Part shown: one piece after another, positions 20,884-29,964 of the stretch | Numbering within the stretch: position 1 is the stretch's first letter | Layout: every line of letters begins with the position of its first letter | Origin: an uncultured Pelagibacteraceae bacterium | GTDB taxonomy: Bacteria; Pseudomonadota; Alphaproteobacteria; Pelagibacterales; Pelagibacteraceae | Direction: 5' to 3' | Length of the DNA stretch: 64,000 nt | Assembly: GCA_902567765.1 (NCBI GenBank) | Contig: CACFNI010000003.1 | Coordinates: forward strand, 29,444-93,443 | The notes under the pieces: generated by a model | What the model saw: only the letters and a program-made list of their open reading frames with translations | What the model was told of the DNA's origin: nothing | Databases searched by the model: none | Translations under genes and position numbers: made by a program

Positions 20884-21714
20884 ATGCCAAAAGAAAAACC
20901 TGAATTAAGTGACGCAATGAGGAAAAAAATTCAAGGAAAAACCTTTGAAAAAAACCCTATTAAAGGAACAAAGTTTACTATCGCTATTTCTAGTGCAAAA
21001 GGAGGTGTTGGAAAATCAACTTTTGCTACAAACATGGCTTTAGCTTTATCAAAATCAGGTTGTAAAGTTGGTCTTTTAGATGCAGATATTTACGGACCAT
21101 CTTTACCAAAATTATTTTCAATAAATGAAAAACCCAAAAGTGATAATCAAAATTTAATTCCAGTTATGAAATACGGAATACAATGTATGTCCATAGGTTT
21201 TTTAACAGAAGAACAAACGCCAATGATTTGGCGTGGACCAATGGTTACAAGTGCAATAAAAACATTTACCCAAAAAGTTGATTGGAAGGATTTAGATTTT
21301 ATTATAGTTGATATGCCACCAGGTACTGGAGATACTCAGTTGACGTTTTCTCAAGAAATTAAAATGGATGGGGTTATAATTGTTTCAACACCGCAAGAAA
21401 TTGCACTGCAAGATGTAAAGAGAGGTATAAGAATGTTTGATAAGCTCGGTGTTAAAATAATCGGTCTTGTAGATAATATGAGCTATTTCAAAGGTGATGA
21501 TGGAAAAAAATATCCTATTTTTGGAGAGGGTGGAGTTCAAAAAACAGCAGAAGAGTTTAATAAAGAATTTCTAGGAGAGATACCTATTGATCCAGATGTC
21601 GGTAAACAAGGTGATTTAGGAAAACCAATAGTTGAAAGTAATCCAGAAAACGAAATATCAAAAATTTATTTTAACTTAGCTAATAAAATTAAATCTGTTT
21701 TTTTTAACAATTAA
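20884..21714 (+). CDS. mrp: Mrp/ApbC-family P-loop ATPase (iron-sulphur carrier type)
   Basis: A P-loop NTPase of the Mrp/NBP35 family, 276 aa with the chosen start. The deviant Walker A is SSAKGGVGKST, followed by LLDADIYGPSLP and the family segment DMPPGTGDTQLT. The frame is open upstream to 20770, but that would run antisense across the start of hflK; Met codons at 20848, 20857 and 20884 are all possible and 20884 is preferred because TATAAT at 20844-20849 could be its -10 box. The usual CxxC after ENMSxF is absent: the text reads DNMSYFKGDDGKKYPIFGEGG. That pair normally helps hold a bridging Fe-S cluster, so the carrier role is uncertain. Confidence 0.88.
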   Translation: MPKEKPELSDAMRKKIQGKTFEKNPIKGTKFTIAISSAKGGVGKSTFATNMALALSKSGCKVGLLDADIYGPSLPKLFSINEKPKSDNQNLIPVMKYGIQCMSIGFLTEEQTPMIWRGPMVTSAIKTFTQKVDWKDLDFIIVDMPPGTGDTQLTFSQEIKMDGVIIVSTPQEIALQDVKRGIRMFDKLGVKIIGLVDNMSYFKGDDGKKYPIFGEGGVQKTAEEFNKEFLGEIPIDPDVGKQGDLGKPIVESNPENEISKIYFNLANKIKSVFFNN

Positions 21715-23828
21715 TTTAAATTTGAAATTTGAATATATATCCCATAATCAGGATCATCTTTAAAAAAATCATAATGACTATCTACATCAAGATTTAAACT
21801 TTTAAATTTTCTGTTGTGGGATAACTCTGCTGAAGTATCTTTTAGTGACATAGAATAAAGTGATCTTTGAGAATTTTTATAATCTAAAGCAATAACAAAA
21901 CTGTCATTCTTATTATCTTTAGCTTGATCTCTAGTATATTTGGTCATTAAAGTTAAACCATTTTCTGATACAAAATCAAATCCAATACCACTTATAAAAT
22001 TATGAGTAGAATTATTTATATTTTTAAGGGTAAATTCTTCTCCATTAGATCTGTAGGAGAATGTTTGTTGAGAAGATGGACTCATATCAGCATAATACTC
22101 AAAATCAAAATATGGAATAAAAGTACCGATTTTAAAGTCATAAGTATTATCTAAACTTGTTCCTAAAGAAGACGTAAAATTTCCAATATATTGATCATTA
22201 AATTCTAAATTTAATCCTTCGGCACCTGTCTCCTCATAAGCTCCTAGGTGTGTAATTCCATAATTGATTTTTAATTTAGGAGTAAAGTTTAATCGATTTT
22301 TTGAAAATGTATCTCTTAAACTTAAAGATCCATATAATTGTTCACCATATCTGTCACCATCTGTTGAAGTAGAACCACTATTATTAATCAAATTAGAATT
22401 TAAAAAACTTAAACCTAATAAATGATCAACAAATCTTTGCTCTCCTCTTGGTCTACTTTCATAAAAGGTTAAACCAAATGAACTCATATCTAAAGCACTT
22501 CCTAAATCTCCTACATCAACATCATCAGCACCAAATCTTAATGCAATACCTCTCATAATATCATCTTCACCTTTTTTATCTGCTCCAAGAGTAATTCCAG
22601 AAGTTTTAATATCTTTAAATGAAGAAGTAGCAGAGTCTCCTGTTCTCCCAATACTGATGCTACCTTCACTCCAAAAAGACCACATTGAATTTTGATAGTT
22701 TGACTCATTAGAATTATCATTAGAAAAATAAAGAGGAATTAAGCTGCTTGAAAGAGCATTAAGCATTTCATTATTAAACTGAAACTTAATATTTTGATTT
22801 GTTAAGTTTACTCTTCCACTATTTCGTCTAAGCCATTCCATACGATTTAATACAGGGTACGTCGTGTGCTGTATTAACTTTTTTGTTCCTTCAGATTGAG
22901 ACTCAACAGATGCAACATCATCTTTATTTGCTGTCGGATCAATACATTTAACCACTCCAAAACCACACGTTAAATCATATTGAAAGACACCTCGAGCCGC
23001 ACTATTTTTCCAATCCGCAACAATCATTTTAGAACCATCTGAACTAAAAGTAATAGCTCCTAGCTCTACAACGTCAGTCACAATGTGCTCTCCATCATAA
23101 GTTACATTTGCGGACAAATCGAATGGATTTGATAAACTAAATGCTAGAATAGTGTCTTCTTTATTTCCAGTTATAAACATTTTTGTTCCATCAGAGCTGA
23201 ATTCTAATCCTTGTGCAAAATCTTCAATTGAATTCAAATCACTATTGTGACCTACATACTCTGTTACTAAAGTTGGATTTGATAAATCAAACGAACTTGC
23301 AAGTGAATATTCTTTGATTGAATGTTTTTCATTATTTCCGTCTTGATCAAAAATGAAAATCTTGCTGCCATCATTACTAAATGAAAATGACCTCATCTCC
23401 ATTCCACCTCCAAAATCTTGTGGACTTCCAGCTACTAATGAACAATTAGAAATATCGTAAGCTGTGGTTAATGAATATTTGTCTATAGTCTCTGTGGTCG
23501 CTGTATCAAGTACAAATATTGCAGTTCCATCAGAATTAAATCTGAACATTAATGCATCATTCTCACCTGTCAGGTCACATGTTTTTGATGAATACGTTGC
23601 TGAAGTAACAGTAAAAGGTGTTGTCAAATTATACATATAGATTTTATTTTGTACTGTGCCGGTGCTGTACATTTTAGTTCCATCAGGGTTAAATAAAACA
23701 CCAGTTGGTTGCCTCTGTTCACCGGTACCCCAGTTTTTTTGTCCAACTAAAGAGGAGACTGCCCCAAAAGCATTAATATTTATAAATAGGAAAATTATTA
23801 TGAAAGCTATTTTCTTTATAATTTTCAT
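21711..23828 (-). CDS. Beta-propeller/autotransporter-like surface protein
   Basis: A 705-aa protein with signal peptide (about residues 1-22). Residues about 30-285 contain at least five imperfect repeats built on FSxDGxKMF followed by a segment like YSLxxxFDLS, which look like beta-propeller blades. After a linker around 290-340, the rest alternates hydrophobic and polar residues and resembles an autotransporter outer-membrane barrel (about 420-705). The last residue is Asn, not the aromatic residue usual at a BAM signal. A surface-displayed binding or enzymatic propeller is likely; the ligand is unknown. It overlaps the convergent mrp gene by 4 nt. Confidence 0.65.
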   Translation of the reverse strand: MKIIKKIAFIIIFLFININAFGAVSSLVGQKNWGTGEQRQPTGVLFNPDGTKMYSTGTVQNKIYMYNLTTPFTVTSATYSSKTCDLTGENDALMFRFNSDGTAIFVLDTATTETIDKYSLTTAYDISNCSLVAGSPQDFGGGMEMRSFSFSNDGSKIFIFDQDGNNEKHSIKEYSLASSFDLSNPTLVTEYVGHNSDLNSIEDFAQGLEFSSDGTKMFITGNKEDTILAFSLSNPFDLSANVTYDGEHIVTDVVELGAITFSSDGSKMIVADWKNSAARGVFQYDLTCGFGVVKCIDPTANKDDVASVESQSEGTKKLIQHTTYPVLNRMEWLRRNSGRVNLTNQNIKFQFNNEMLNALSSSLIPLYFSNDNSNESNYQNSMWSFWSEGSISIGRTGDSATSSFKDIKTSGITLGADKKGEDDIMRGIALRFGADDVDVGDLGSALDMSSFGLTFYESRPRGEQRFVDHLLGLSFLNSNLINNSGSTSTDGDRYGEQLYGSLSLRDTFSKNRLNFTPKLKINYGITHLGAYEETGAEGLNLEFNDQYIGNFTSSLGTSLDNTYDFKIGTFIPYFDFEYYADMSPSSQQTFSYRSNGEEFTLKNINNSTHNFISGIGFDFVSENGLTLMTKYTRDQAKDNKNDSFVIALDYKNSQRSLYSMSLKDTSAELSHNRKFKSLNLDVDSHYDFFKDDPDYGIYIQISNLN

Positions 23829-23853
23829 TTGTTGCTTTAGTTTTTTTTGGGGA

Positions 23854-24801
23854 CTATATCAATTTATCTTTTAGTTCCAAAGCTAACATAAGCTCATTCC
23901 ACTCTCTTTTTGAAAGCCCTGATTGCTCAATATCTACTTTTTCGCCACTAATTAGCTTTTGAATGACTTTCTTACCTTTAGAGGAAACTTCCGTACCACC
24001 AACTCTATAATCCATAAATGCCTCATAAGTGATTGGAACCCATTTTTTTACTGTATCCAACATTGCATCAGCGTATGCTCTTATTTCATATTGTGCATGA
24101 CTGTCTGCTCTTAGTCTTAAAAAATTCATTAAATTTAATAAATCAGTTTTCCAGTACCATTGAGTATAAGTATTTAAAGTTAAATTCATTCTTGCAAGTT
24201 CTCTGGCTAATCCTTTTTTATTTTCATCAATAGTTGTTCCATCAAATCTTTGATTAAGCATCTCTTCATAATTTTTGTATGTACGTTCGGCATCATTCTT
24301 TAATAATTCCAAAACTTGTTTTGCTTGTTCTCCTTCAATTACTTCTCCTCTTCCCTGCCTGTTGCTTTGGGACTGTGCAGCTAAGTTTTCAGATGATGGT
24401 AAATAAAATTCTTTATCTAAAATTGAGTACCGAGCTGAATATTCATTAACATTTGCAGTTCTATGTCTTATCCATTGTCGTGCAATAAAAATAGGAAGCT
24501 TAACGTGATATTTGATTTCACACATTTCAAATGGAGTGCTGTGCCAATGACGCATTAAGTATTTTATAAGCCCACTATCTGTCGAAACTTTTTTTGTTCC
24601 TTTTCCATAAGAGACTCTTGCGGCTTGTACTATCGATGTATCGTCTCCCATATAATCTACAACCCTTATGAATCCATGATCAAGTATAGGAATTGCTTCA
24701 TACAGAATCTTCTCTAATTCGGGAGCAGTAACTCTTTTTGTACTATTTGATTGTGACTGTTGATCTTTTATTTCTTGAGCCTGTTCTTTTGTTAATTTCA
24801 T
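23854..24801 (-). CDS. thyX: Flavin-dependent thymidylate synthase
   Basis: ThyX makes dTMP with FAD and methylenetetrahydrofolate. The signature [15 protein letters not shown] matches RHRxxxxNExSxRYS; the downstream [15 protein letters not shown] and the [19 protein letters not shown] segments are also typical. The frame is open to 24879, but Met at 24801 ([11 protein letters not shown]) gives a 315-aa protein of normal length and avoids an atypical hydrophobic extension. No ThyA is present in the window. The intergenic 24802-24933 contains nothing I recognise. Confidence 0.95.
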   Translation of the reverse strand: MKLTKEQAQEIKDQQSQSNSTKRVTAPELEKILYEAIPILDHGFIRVVDYMGDDTSIVQAARVSYGKGTKKVSTDSGLIKYLMRHWHSTPFEMCEIKYHVKLPIFIARQWIRHRTANVNEYSARYSILDKEFYLPSSENLAAQSQSNRQGRGEVIEGEQAKQVLELLKNDAERTYKNYEEMLNQRFDGTTIDENKKGLARELARMNLTLNTYTQWYWKTDLLNLMNFLRLRADSHAQYEIRAYADAMLDTVKKWVPITYEAFMDYRVGGTEVSSKGKKVIQKLISGEKVDIEQSGLSKREWNELMLALELKDKLI

Positions 24802-24933
24802 GAATTTTAAAATTTTATTGTAAGTATTTATATTAATAGGATTCTTTTTCCAACAAAGAGAAAAAGTAATCTTATACAAATCATTACAACTTATAAGATA
24901 CGATCGGGCTGGTGATTTTCTTTATAGATGAAA

Positions 24934-25908
24934 TTATTTAAATAATTTTAAGTTATTTTTATACCAATCTATAGTAACTTCTAAGGCCTTGCCTAGAGTC
25001 CATAAAGGTTTCCACCCAAGTTCTCTATTTATTTTACTATAATTTAATTTTTGCCTTTTTATCTCTATTCTAGTGGTGTTGTCTAAAATTTTGGGTTTTA
25101 AAGCATTATTTTTAATTTTTTGAACAATAAGTTTCACAAGTTGTAAAACTGTCAGATTTTCTTTTGATCCTAAATTATAAATGTATAGTTTCTTTTTTTT
25201 TTTAAGCATTTCTTTCATTAATAAAACATAAGCTCTAGAAACATCATCAACGTATATATAATCCCTAATTAACTTTCCATTAGATCTCAAAACAGACTTT
25301 TTATTTTTTAATGATGATATAATCACATGCGGCACTAATCTATTCATGTTATAATCACCTGGTCCATAAATATTTCCAGACCTAATAATTCCTACTCTCA
25401 AACCATAAGTTTTTACATAACTTTGACATACAAGATCAGATGCTGATTTAGATACATCATAAGGAAAATCTCCCTTTAATTGATGATCTTCAAAATATTC
25501 TTTTTCTTTCAGTTCTCCATAAGCTTTATCAGAGGAGCTATATATGAAAACTATATTCTTATTTAAATTTCTTATAGCCTCCAAAATATTAATTGTTCCA
25601 TCTATATTGCATTCGAAAGTTTCTATGGGACTTTTATAAGCATCAATTACTTGAGTCACTGCGCCAAGATGGAAAACAGTTCCAATCTTTTTATTTTTCA
25701 TTAACTTAAATAATGCTTTATATTTTTTAAAGTCTCCTCTAATGACCTTCAGGTTTTTGCTTTTTAATTTAAGGGTTGAAATTTTTTTTTTGTTACTGCT
25801 CCTATCTAACAAAAATACTTTATTTTTTTTATCTAATAATAATTGTTTAATTACGGATCTACCTAATATTCCAAAACCCCCAGTGACTAGTATATTTTTT
25901 ATATTCAT
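24934..25908 (-). CDS. RfbG-like NDP-sugar 4,6-dehydratase/epimerase (extended SDR)
   Basis: A 324-aa extended short-chain dehydrogenase. The NAD site is GGFGILG near residues 10-16; the active site has SSDKAYG and YDVSK (Tyr-x-x-x-Lys). The Asp-Lys pair in SDKAYG, the CNIDGTINILEAIR segment, the GNIYGPGDYNMNRLVP loop and RDYIYVDDV resemble CDP-glucose 4,6-dehydratase. The upstream rfbF-like gene would supply CDP-glucose. It is the last gene of a five-gene operon and starts at the last base of the GT2 gene. An epimerase activity cannot be excluded. Confidence 0.7.
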   Translation of the reverse strand: MNIKNILVTGGFGILGRSVIKQLLLDKKNKVFLLDRSSNKKKISTLKLKSKNLKVIRGDFKKYKALFKLMKNKKIGTVFHLGAVTQVIDAYKSPIETFECNIDGTINILEAIRNLNKNIVFIYSSSDKAYGELKEKEYFEDHQLKGDFPYDVSKSASDLVCQSYVKTYGLRVGIIRSGNIYGPGDYNMNRLVPHVIISSLKNKKSVLRSNGKLIRDYIYVDDVSRAYVLLMKEMLKKKKKLYIYNLGSKENLTVLQLVKLIVQKIKNNALKPKILDNTTRIEIKRQKLNYSKINRELGWKPLWTLGKALEVTIDWYKNNLKLFK

Positions 25909-26615
25909 TAAGAAAAATAACTTGTTAAAATTGCTTTGAAAATCATACTTCCATCTTTTAAAGCCCTAAGCTTTTTTCCTTCTTTAAATGATCTTGGATA
26001 ATATTCAACTTTATATTCTTTGATTAAATGACTTAGTTTAGCGAATTTGCATAATACCTCAAATTCAAAATCAAAACCATTAGTGCTGATTTTTAATTTA
26101 TCGTATATTTCTCTCTTAAAAATCTTTGTAGCACAGGCCGAATCTGAAAGGTTTATCTTGTAAAGTAAATTTATTAGCTTTGTGAGAACAATCACACCAT
26201 ATAAGTTTTTTTTATATATAAATCTGTTATTTTCCCCAAATCTACTACCACATAAAAAATCAATTTTTTTGTCGCTTTCAATTATTTTGTGACCTTTTAT
26301 TAAATCTTCAATTAAATATTCATCTAAATCAAAAATAATAATATATTTATTAGTAGAGCTAGATATCGCTTTCTTAATAGAACCGCCCTTTCCAAGATTC
26401 TTTTCATTATATATAAATTTTAAATTCTTATGTTGTTCTAGCTCTAATTTTTTTAAAATTTCTGTTGTTCCATCATTAGAACAGTTATCACAAAAAATTA
26501 CTTCATTTTTGAAAGGGAGGTTTTTTAAAGCTTCGAGGAAAGAACCAATTTTTTTCTCTAATAATGGTTTCTCATTATAATAACAACATACTATTGAGTA
26601 TGAAATTTCATCCAT
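25908..26615 (-). CDS. GT2-family glycosyltransferase
   Basis: A GT-A fold family 2 glycosyltransferase of about 235 aa. It shows SIVCCYYNEKPLLEKKIGSF, the CDNCSNDGTTEI motif, and the metal-binding FDLDEYL (DxD-like). Similarity is greatest to the polyprenyl-phosphate mannose/glucose synthase branch, but no C-terminal membrane helix is seen. The frame opens at 26627; Met5 at 26615 is an equally plausible start. It overlaps the preceding aminotransferase-fold gene, and its donor is probably the CDP-sugar made by its neighbours or a common hexose; the acceptor is unknown. Confidence 0.7.
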   Translation of the reverse strand: MDEISYSIVCCYYNEKPLLEKKIGSFLEALKNLPFKNEVIFCDNCSNDGTTEILKKLELEQHKNLKFIYNEKNLGKGGSIKKAISSSTNKYIIIFDLDEYLIEDLIKGHKIIESDKKIDFLCGSRFGENNRFIYKKNLYGVIVLTKLINLLYKINLSDSACATKIFKREIYDKLKISTNGFDFEFEVLCKFAKLSHLIKEYKVEYYPRSFKEGKKLRALKDGSMIFKAILTSYFS

Positions 26616-27819
26616 TAAATTTATCAATAAATTTTAAAATTAAACTATGTATAGTTTTGATATTATTTATTTTTAACCCTTGATGACATCCAATTAAAAT
26701 CCCATTCTTCATAATATAATCAGCATTTTTTAAAGAATTAATTTTATTTTTTTTTGATATTAAATAGCTAAATCCAGGATGTCTTAAAATGTTCCCACTG
26801 AAAATCGGCCTTGTTTGAACTAAATTTTTTTCAAGATAAATCTGTAACTTTTTTCTGTTAAAGTACTTATTTTCTTTGATTATAATTGGGTAGGCTAAAA
26901 AGTTTGTTGATACATTTTTTAGTAATTTTGGAGTTATGAAAAATTTTTTAAACTTTTTAAAAAAATTTAAATGCATAAAAAAATACTTATTTCTTAAAGA
27001 AGAAAACTTTCTAAATTTCTTTAATTGCTCAAGACCAAAAGAGGCGCTTATTTCTGAGGGCTCAAAGTTATAACCAATATCTTGAAAAACAAATTTTTTA
27101 TCATAATCATAACCTTTAAGTTTTATATTTAATCTTTTATTTATATTTTCAGAGTCTTTAATTAAAGACGAAGCTCTACCCCAGCTTCTTAAAATTTTTG
27201 CTTGTAAATAATATTTTTTGTCATTTGTTAAAAGGATTCCTCCATTACCTGCACAGCTAATGACATGTGAACCATAAAAACTTGTTATTGAAATATCGCT
27301 ATATGAACCGGTCGTTTTTGTTCCTATTTTTGCACCCATTGTGTCTGCAGAGTCCTCTATAATTTTAAGTCTATGTTTTTTTGCAATTTTTTTAATTTCG
27401 CTCCAATTTGGAATGTTTCCAATTAAGTTTGGAATTAATAAAGCTTTAGTTTTTTTTGTTATTTTTTTTTCTAATAACTTTGTATCAATTTGTAGAGTTT
27501 CTACCTCAACATCCACGAATATAGGTTTTAAATTATTCAGAACTATTGAAGATACTGCAGTACCAAAATTTAATCCTGGTGTTATAACTTCGCTATTCTT
27601 TGGTAAGTTTAAAACTTTTAGCGCTAAAATTAGTGCCGAGGTTCCTGAGTTAACCATTAACCCATACTTTTTAGAAAAAAATTTACAAATTTTCTTTTCA
27701 AATGAACCAACATTAAAACCCATTTGTGTTGTTTTTTTTAAAGTTTTTAGAACTGCATTTATTTCTTCATTTCCATAGATATTCTTTCCATAAGAAATGA
27801 AATTTTTTTTTATACCCAT
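26608..27819 (-). CDS. RfbH/ColD-like PMP-dependent sugar 3-dehydratase
   Basis: A 403-aa member of the DegT/DnrJ aspartate-aminotransferase fold. NSGTSALILAL binds the cofactor phosphate and IIEDSAD carries the cofactor Asp (Asp156). The residue that is Lys in aminotransferases is His185 (SFYGSHVISCAGNGG), as in RfbH/E1 and ColD, which remove the C3 hydroxyl of 4-keto-6-deoxy sugars using PMP. The Cys cluster that holds the [2Fe-2S] in E1/RfbH after the RxWGR motif is missing (RSWGRASS, 211-218), so it may be ColD-like or use another electron path. The start overlaps rfbF by 10 nt. Confidence 0.7.
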   Translation of the reverse strand: MGIKKNFISYGKNIYGNEEINAVLKTLKKTTQMGFNVGSFEKKICKFFSKKYGLMVNSGTSALILALKVLNLPKNSEVITPGLNFGTAVSSIVLNNLKPIFVDVEVETLQIDTKLLEKKITKKTKALLIPNLIGNIPNWSEIKKIAKKHRLKIIEDSADTMGAKIGTKTTGSYSDISITSFYGSHVISCAGNGGILLTNDKKYYLQAKILRSWGRASSLIKDSENINKRLNIKLKGYDYDKKFVFQDIGYNFEPSEISASFGLEQLKKFRKFSSLRNKYFFMHLNFFKKFKKFFITPKLLKNVSTNFLAYPIIIKENKYFNRKKLQIYLEKNLVQTRPIFSGNILRHPGFSYLISKKNKINSLKNADYIMKNGILIGCHQGLKINNIKTIHSLILKFIDKFNG

Positions 27820-28502
27820 GGCGCATTACCTTTCTTAAATAAATCATTTAAGAAATTTTTATCTCTTAGAGTATCAATAGGATGCCAAAAACCTTCATGT
27901 TTAAATGCCATAAGCTCTCCATCTTTTGATAAATTCTCTAATGGTTCTCTTTCAAAAATACAGTCTTCTTTATCGTTTATATAATTAAAAACTTTTTTAT
28001 TTAATACAAAAAATCCTCCGTTAATCCAACCTTCTGACAAGAAATCTTTTTCTTTAAATTTTATTACTTTATCGTCTTTTAATGTTATGTGGCCAAATCT
28101 TGGTATGGGTCTTACTGCAGTTAAGGTTGCAATTTTGTTATTTTTTTTATGAAAAGATAATAATTCATTAATGTTAACATTTGAAAGTCCATCCCCATAT
28201 GTCATAAAAAAATTTTCATCATCATTTATAAATTCTTTAATTTTTTTAATTCTTGCTGCAGTTTGCGTATTTAAACCAGTATCAACAACTTGAATATTTT
28301 GCTCGTTTAAAAAATATTTCTCAATATTGTCTTTTTTATATCCTGCACAAATAACAACTTTATCAAAATTAAATTTTCTAAAATGTTTTACAATATGTGA
28401 GATTATTGGATCTTCCCCAATTTTGATCATAGGTTTTGGAAGTTGATGAGTTTCTTCCGCCAATCTCGTCCCGAAACCTCCAGCTAATATAACAACTTTC
28501 AT
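27810..28502 (-). CDS. rfbF: Glucose-1-phosphate cytidylyltransferase
   Basis: A 230-aa nucleotidyltransferase with ILAGGFGTRLAEETHQLPKPMIKIG at the N-terminus, FFMTYGDGLSNV, RFGHI, GWINGGFFVLNK and the C-terminal HEGFWHPIDTLRDKN and WV ending, all typical of RfbF. It makes CDP-glucose from CTP and glucose 1-phosphate, the entry to CDP-linked 3,6-dideoxyhexoses. Length is slightly shorter than the usual 255 aa. It is 11 nt after the GT-C gene and overlaps the dehydratase gene downstream. Confidence 0.88.
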   Translation of the reverse strand: MKVVILAGGFGTRLAEETHQLPKPMIKIGEDPIISHIVKHFRKFNFDKVVICAGYKKDNIEKYFLNEQNIQVVDTGLNTQTAARIKKIKEFINDDENFFMTYGDGLSNVNINELLSFHKKNNKIATLTAVRPIPRFGHITLKDDKVIKFKEKDFLSEGWINGGFFVLNKKVFNYINDKEDCIFEREPLENLSKDGELMAFKHEGFWHPIDTLRDKNFLNDLFKKGNAPWV

Positions 28503-28513
28503 TTAATTTTTAT

Positions 28514-29899
28514 TTACTTAACTTTTTGTTTTATTTTTGTATATAAAAAATTTAAGCCATATCCAAAAAAAATAGAAAAAAATATCTGATTTGTGACCAT
28601 ATATCTCCCTGTTCCTACCCAACCAAGTGCTGCAACAAAATATAAACAAATTAATACAACGAAAAATGCAATTTTTTTTTCAAAAGAATTACCTTTTAGT
28701 AAAATTAAAATAAATCCTATTAAAGAAATAAGATAAATAAAAAATGAATAAATGATTTTATATTTTTGATATTTGTCAAAGTCTGGCAAGGACCAATATC
28801 TCTCAACAGTTTTATCATTTAAATATTCTGATTTTACTGCATCAACTGAAAATACAAGTGCCTGAAATGATTTCCAAATATGATATTTTGCGTAGAAAAA
28901 ATAATTGTCCTTTAATAGATTTAAAAAATATCTATTTTTATACTTATAAACTTTTCTTACATCTTCGTAATTGTCCAAGTTAATATTATTTTCTTTTTTC
29001 CAATCATTTAAATCTATTTGTTTTTTTTTTTCAGCTTCTTCAGCGTTAATTTTCAATTTATTAGATATAAGTTTTGTAGCTACATAGTGCCAATGTATTG
29101 TTAGTTGATGGAATGGCATCAGATAAAAAACTTTACTTTGCTTATAGTTAGAGTAACCCACAAAAGATAAAATGATAAAATATCCAATGAAAATATATAA
29201 AGTAGGAACAAAAATTTTATTTTTGAGATAAATCAATAAATAAAAAAGTACAGGTAATATTAGATAAATTGAAACATTTCTTTGCATATACATTACTCCA
29301 ATAAACAATCCTAAAAAAAAATAGGAGTAATTTTTTCTTTTTTCCTGAAAAAAAAATGAGAAAAATAATAAAAGCAAACTAAGGTATAATGATTCGGTCC
29401 AATAAGATGAATGATACTGAATTATATTTGGCTCTAGTGACAAAAATAAAATGATAAATGCTACAGTAGACTTTGATTGTAACTTATTAACTATTTTTTT
29501 ATAAAATAAAAACAAGCAAAAATAATAAAAAAGTGATTGTATTAATGGTATACCAACTTTATAGTTTTTAAGTTTATAATCTCCATCTTCATTTTTTATT
29601 TCTTCATTTATTAAAATATAATAAATTGCAATTAATCTAGGATAAAGAAATGATCTAGTATATTCTGCTCCTGACTCCGTTATTGTTTTGCCACTTTTTA
29701 TATCTGATTTAAATTTATGAGCATCCTTCCAATAAGCATTTATATCTGTTCTTAAAATGTGATGGGTTTTTCCACCGTTGCTATTTATAAAATATTTATC
29801 AAATTTAATAGTATCATAAAAAGAATTGTAAATTGAATAAACTAATCCAATTATCAAAAAAAAATAAACTAGATTTTCAGATTTTATTTTATTTTCCAT
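28514..29899 (-). CDS. GT-C type membrane glycosyltransferase (putative)
   Basis: A 461-aa protein with about ten to eleven predicted membrane helices. After the first helix there is a long external loop with Asp residues (RTDINAYWKDA, about residues 51-61), the position of the catalytic acid in GT-C enzymes, and a second large hydrophilic loop (about residues 275-340) before the last helices. It resembles the ArnT/PMT-like superfamily, which uses polyprenyl-phosphate sugars as donors. It is the first gene of the minus-strand CDP-sugar operon, with its ATG about 60 nt from the divergent tmRNA. Exact family and sugar are unknown. Confidence 0.6.
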   Translation of the reverse strand: MENKIKSENLVYFFLIIGLVYSIYNSFYDTIKFDKYFINSNGGKTHHILRTDINAYWKDAHKFKSDIKSGKTITESGAEYTRSFLYPRLIAIYYILINEEIKNEDGDYKLKNYKVGIPLIQSLFYYFCLFLFYKKIVNKLQSKSTVAFIILFLSLEPNIIQYHSSYWTESLYLSLLLLFFSFFFQEKRKNYSYFFLGLFIGVMYMQRNVSIYLILPVLFYLLIYLKNKIFVPTLYIFIGYFIILSFVGYSNYKQSKVFYLMPFHQLTIHWHYVATKLISNKLKINAEEAEKKKQIDLNDWKKENNINLDNYEDVRKVYKYKNRYFLNLLKDNYFFYAKYHIWKSFQALVFSVDAVKSEYLNDKTVERYWSLPDFDKYQKYKIIYSFFIYLISLIGFILILLKGNSFEKKIAFFVVLICLYFVAALGWVGTGRYMVTNQIFFSIFFGYGLNFLYTKIKQKVK

Positions 29900-29953
29900 T
29901 TTTAAAGAATTTTAAATTTATTAAACAATTGTTTAAATTTATCTAACTATGTA

Positions 29954-29959
29954 TATAAT
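29954..29959 (+). promoter_or_regulatory. -10 box of the tmRNA gene (candidate)
   Basis: TATAAT lies 6 nt before G29965, where the first hairpin of the acceptor piece starts. A weak TTTAAA (29932-29937) is 16 nt upstream as a possible -35. The region 29900-29953 between the divergent GT-C gene and the tmRNA has no gene. Confidence 0.4.
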
Positions 29960-29964
29960 AGTAA

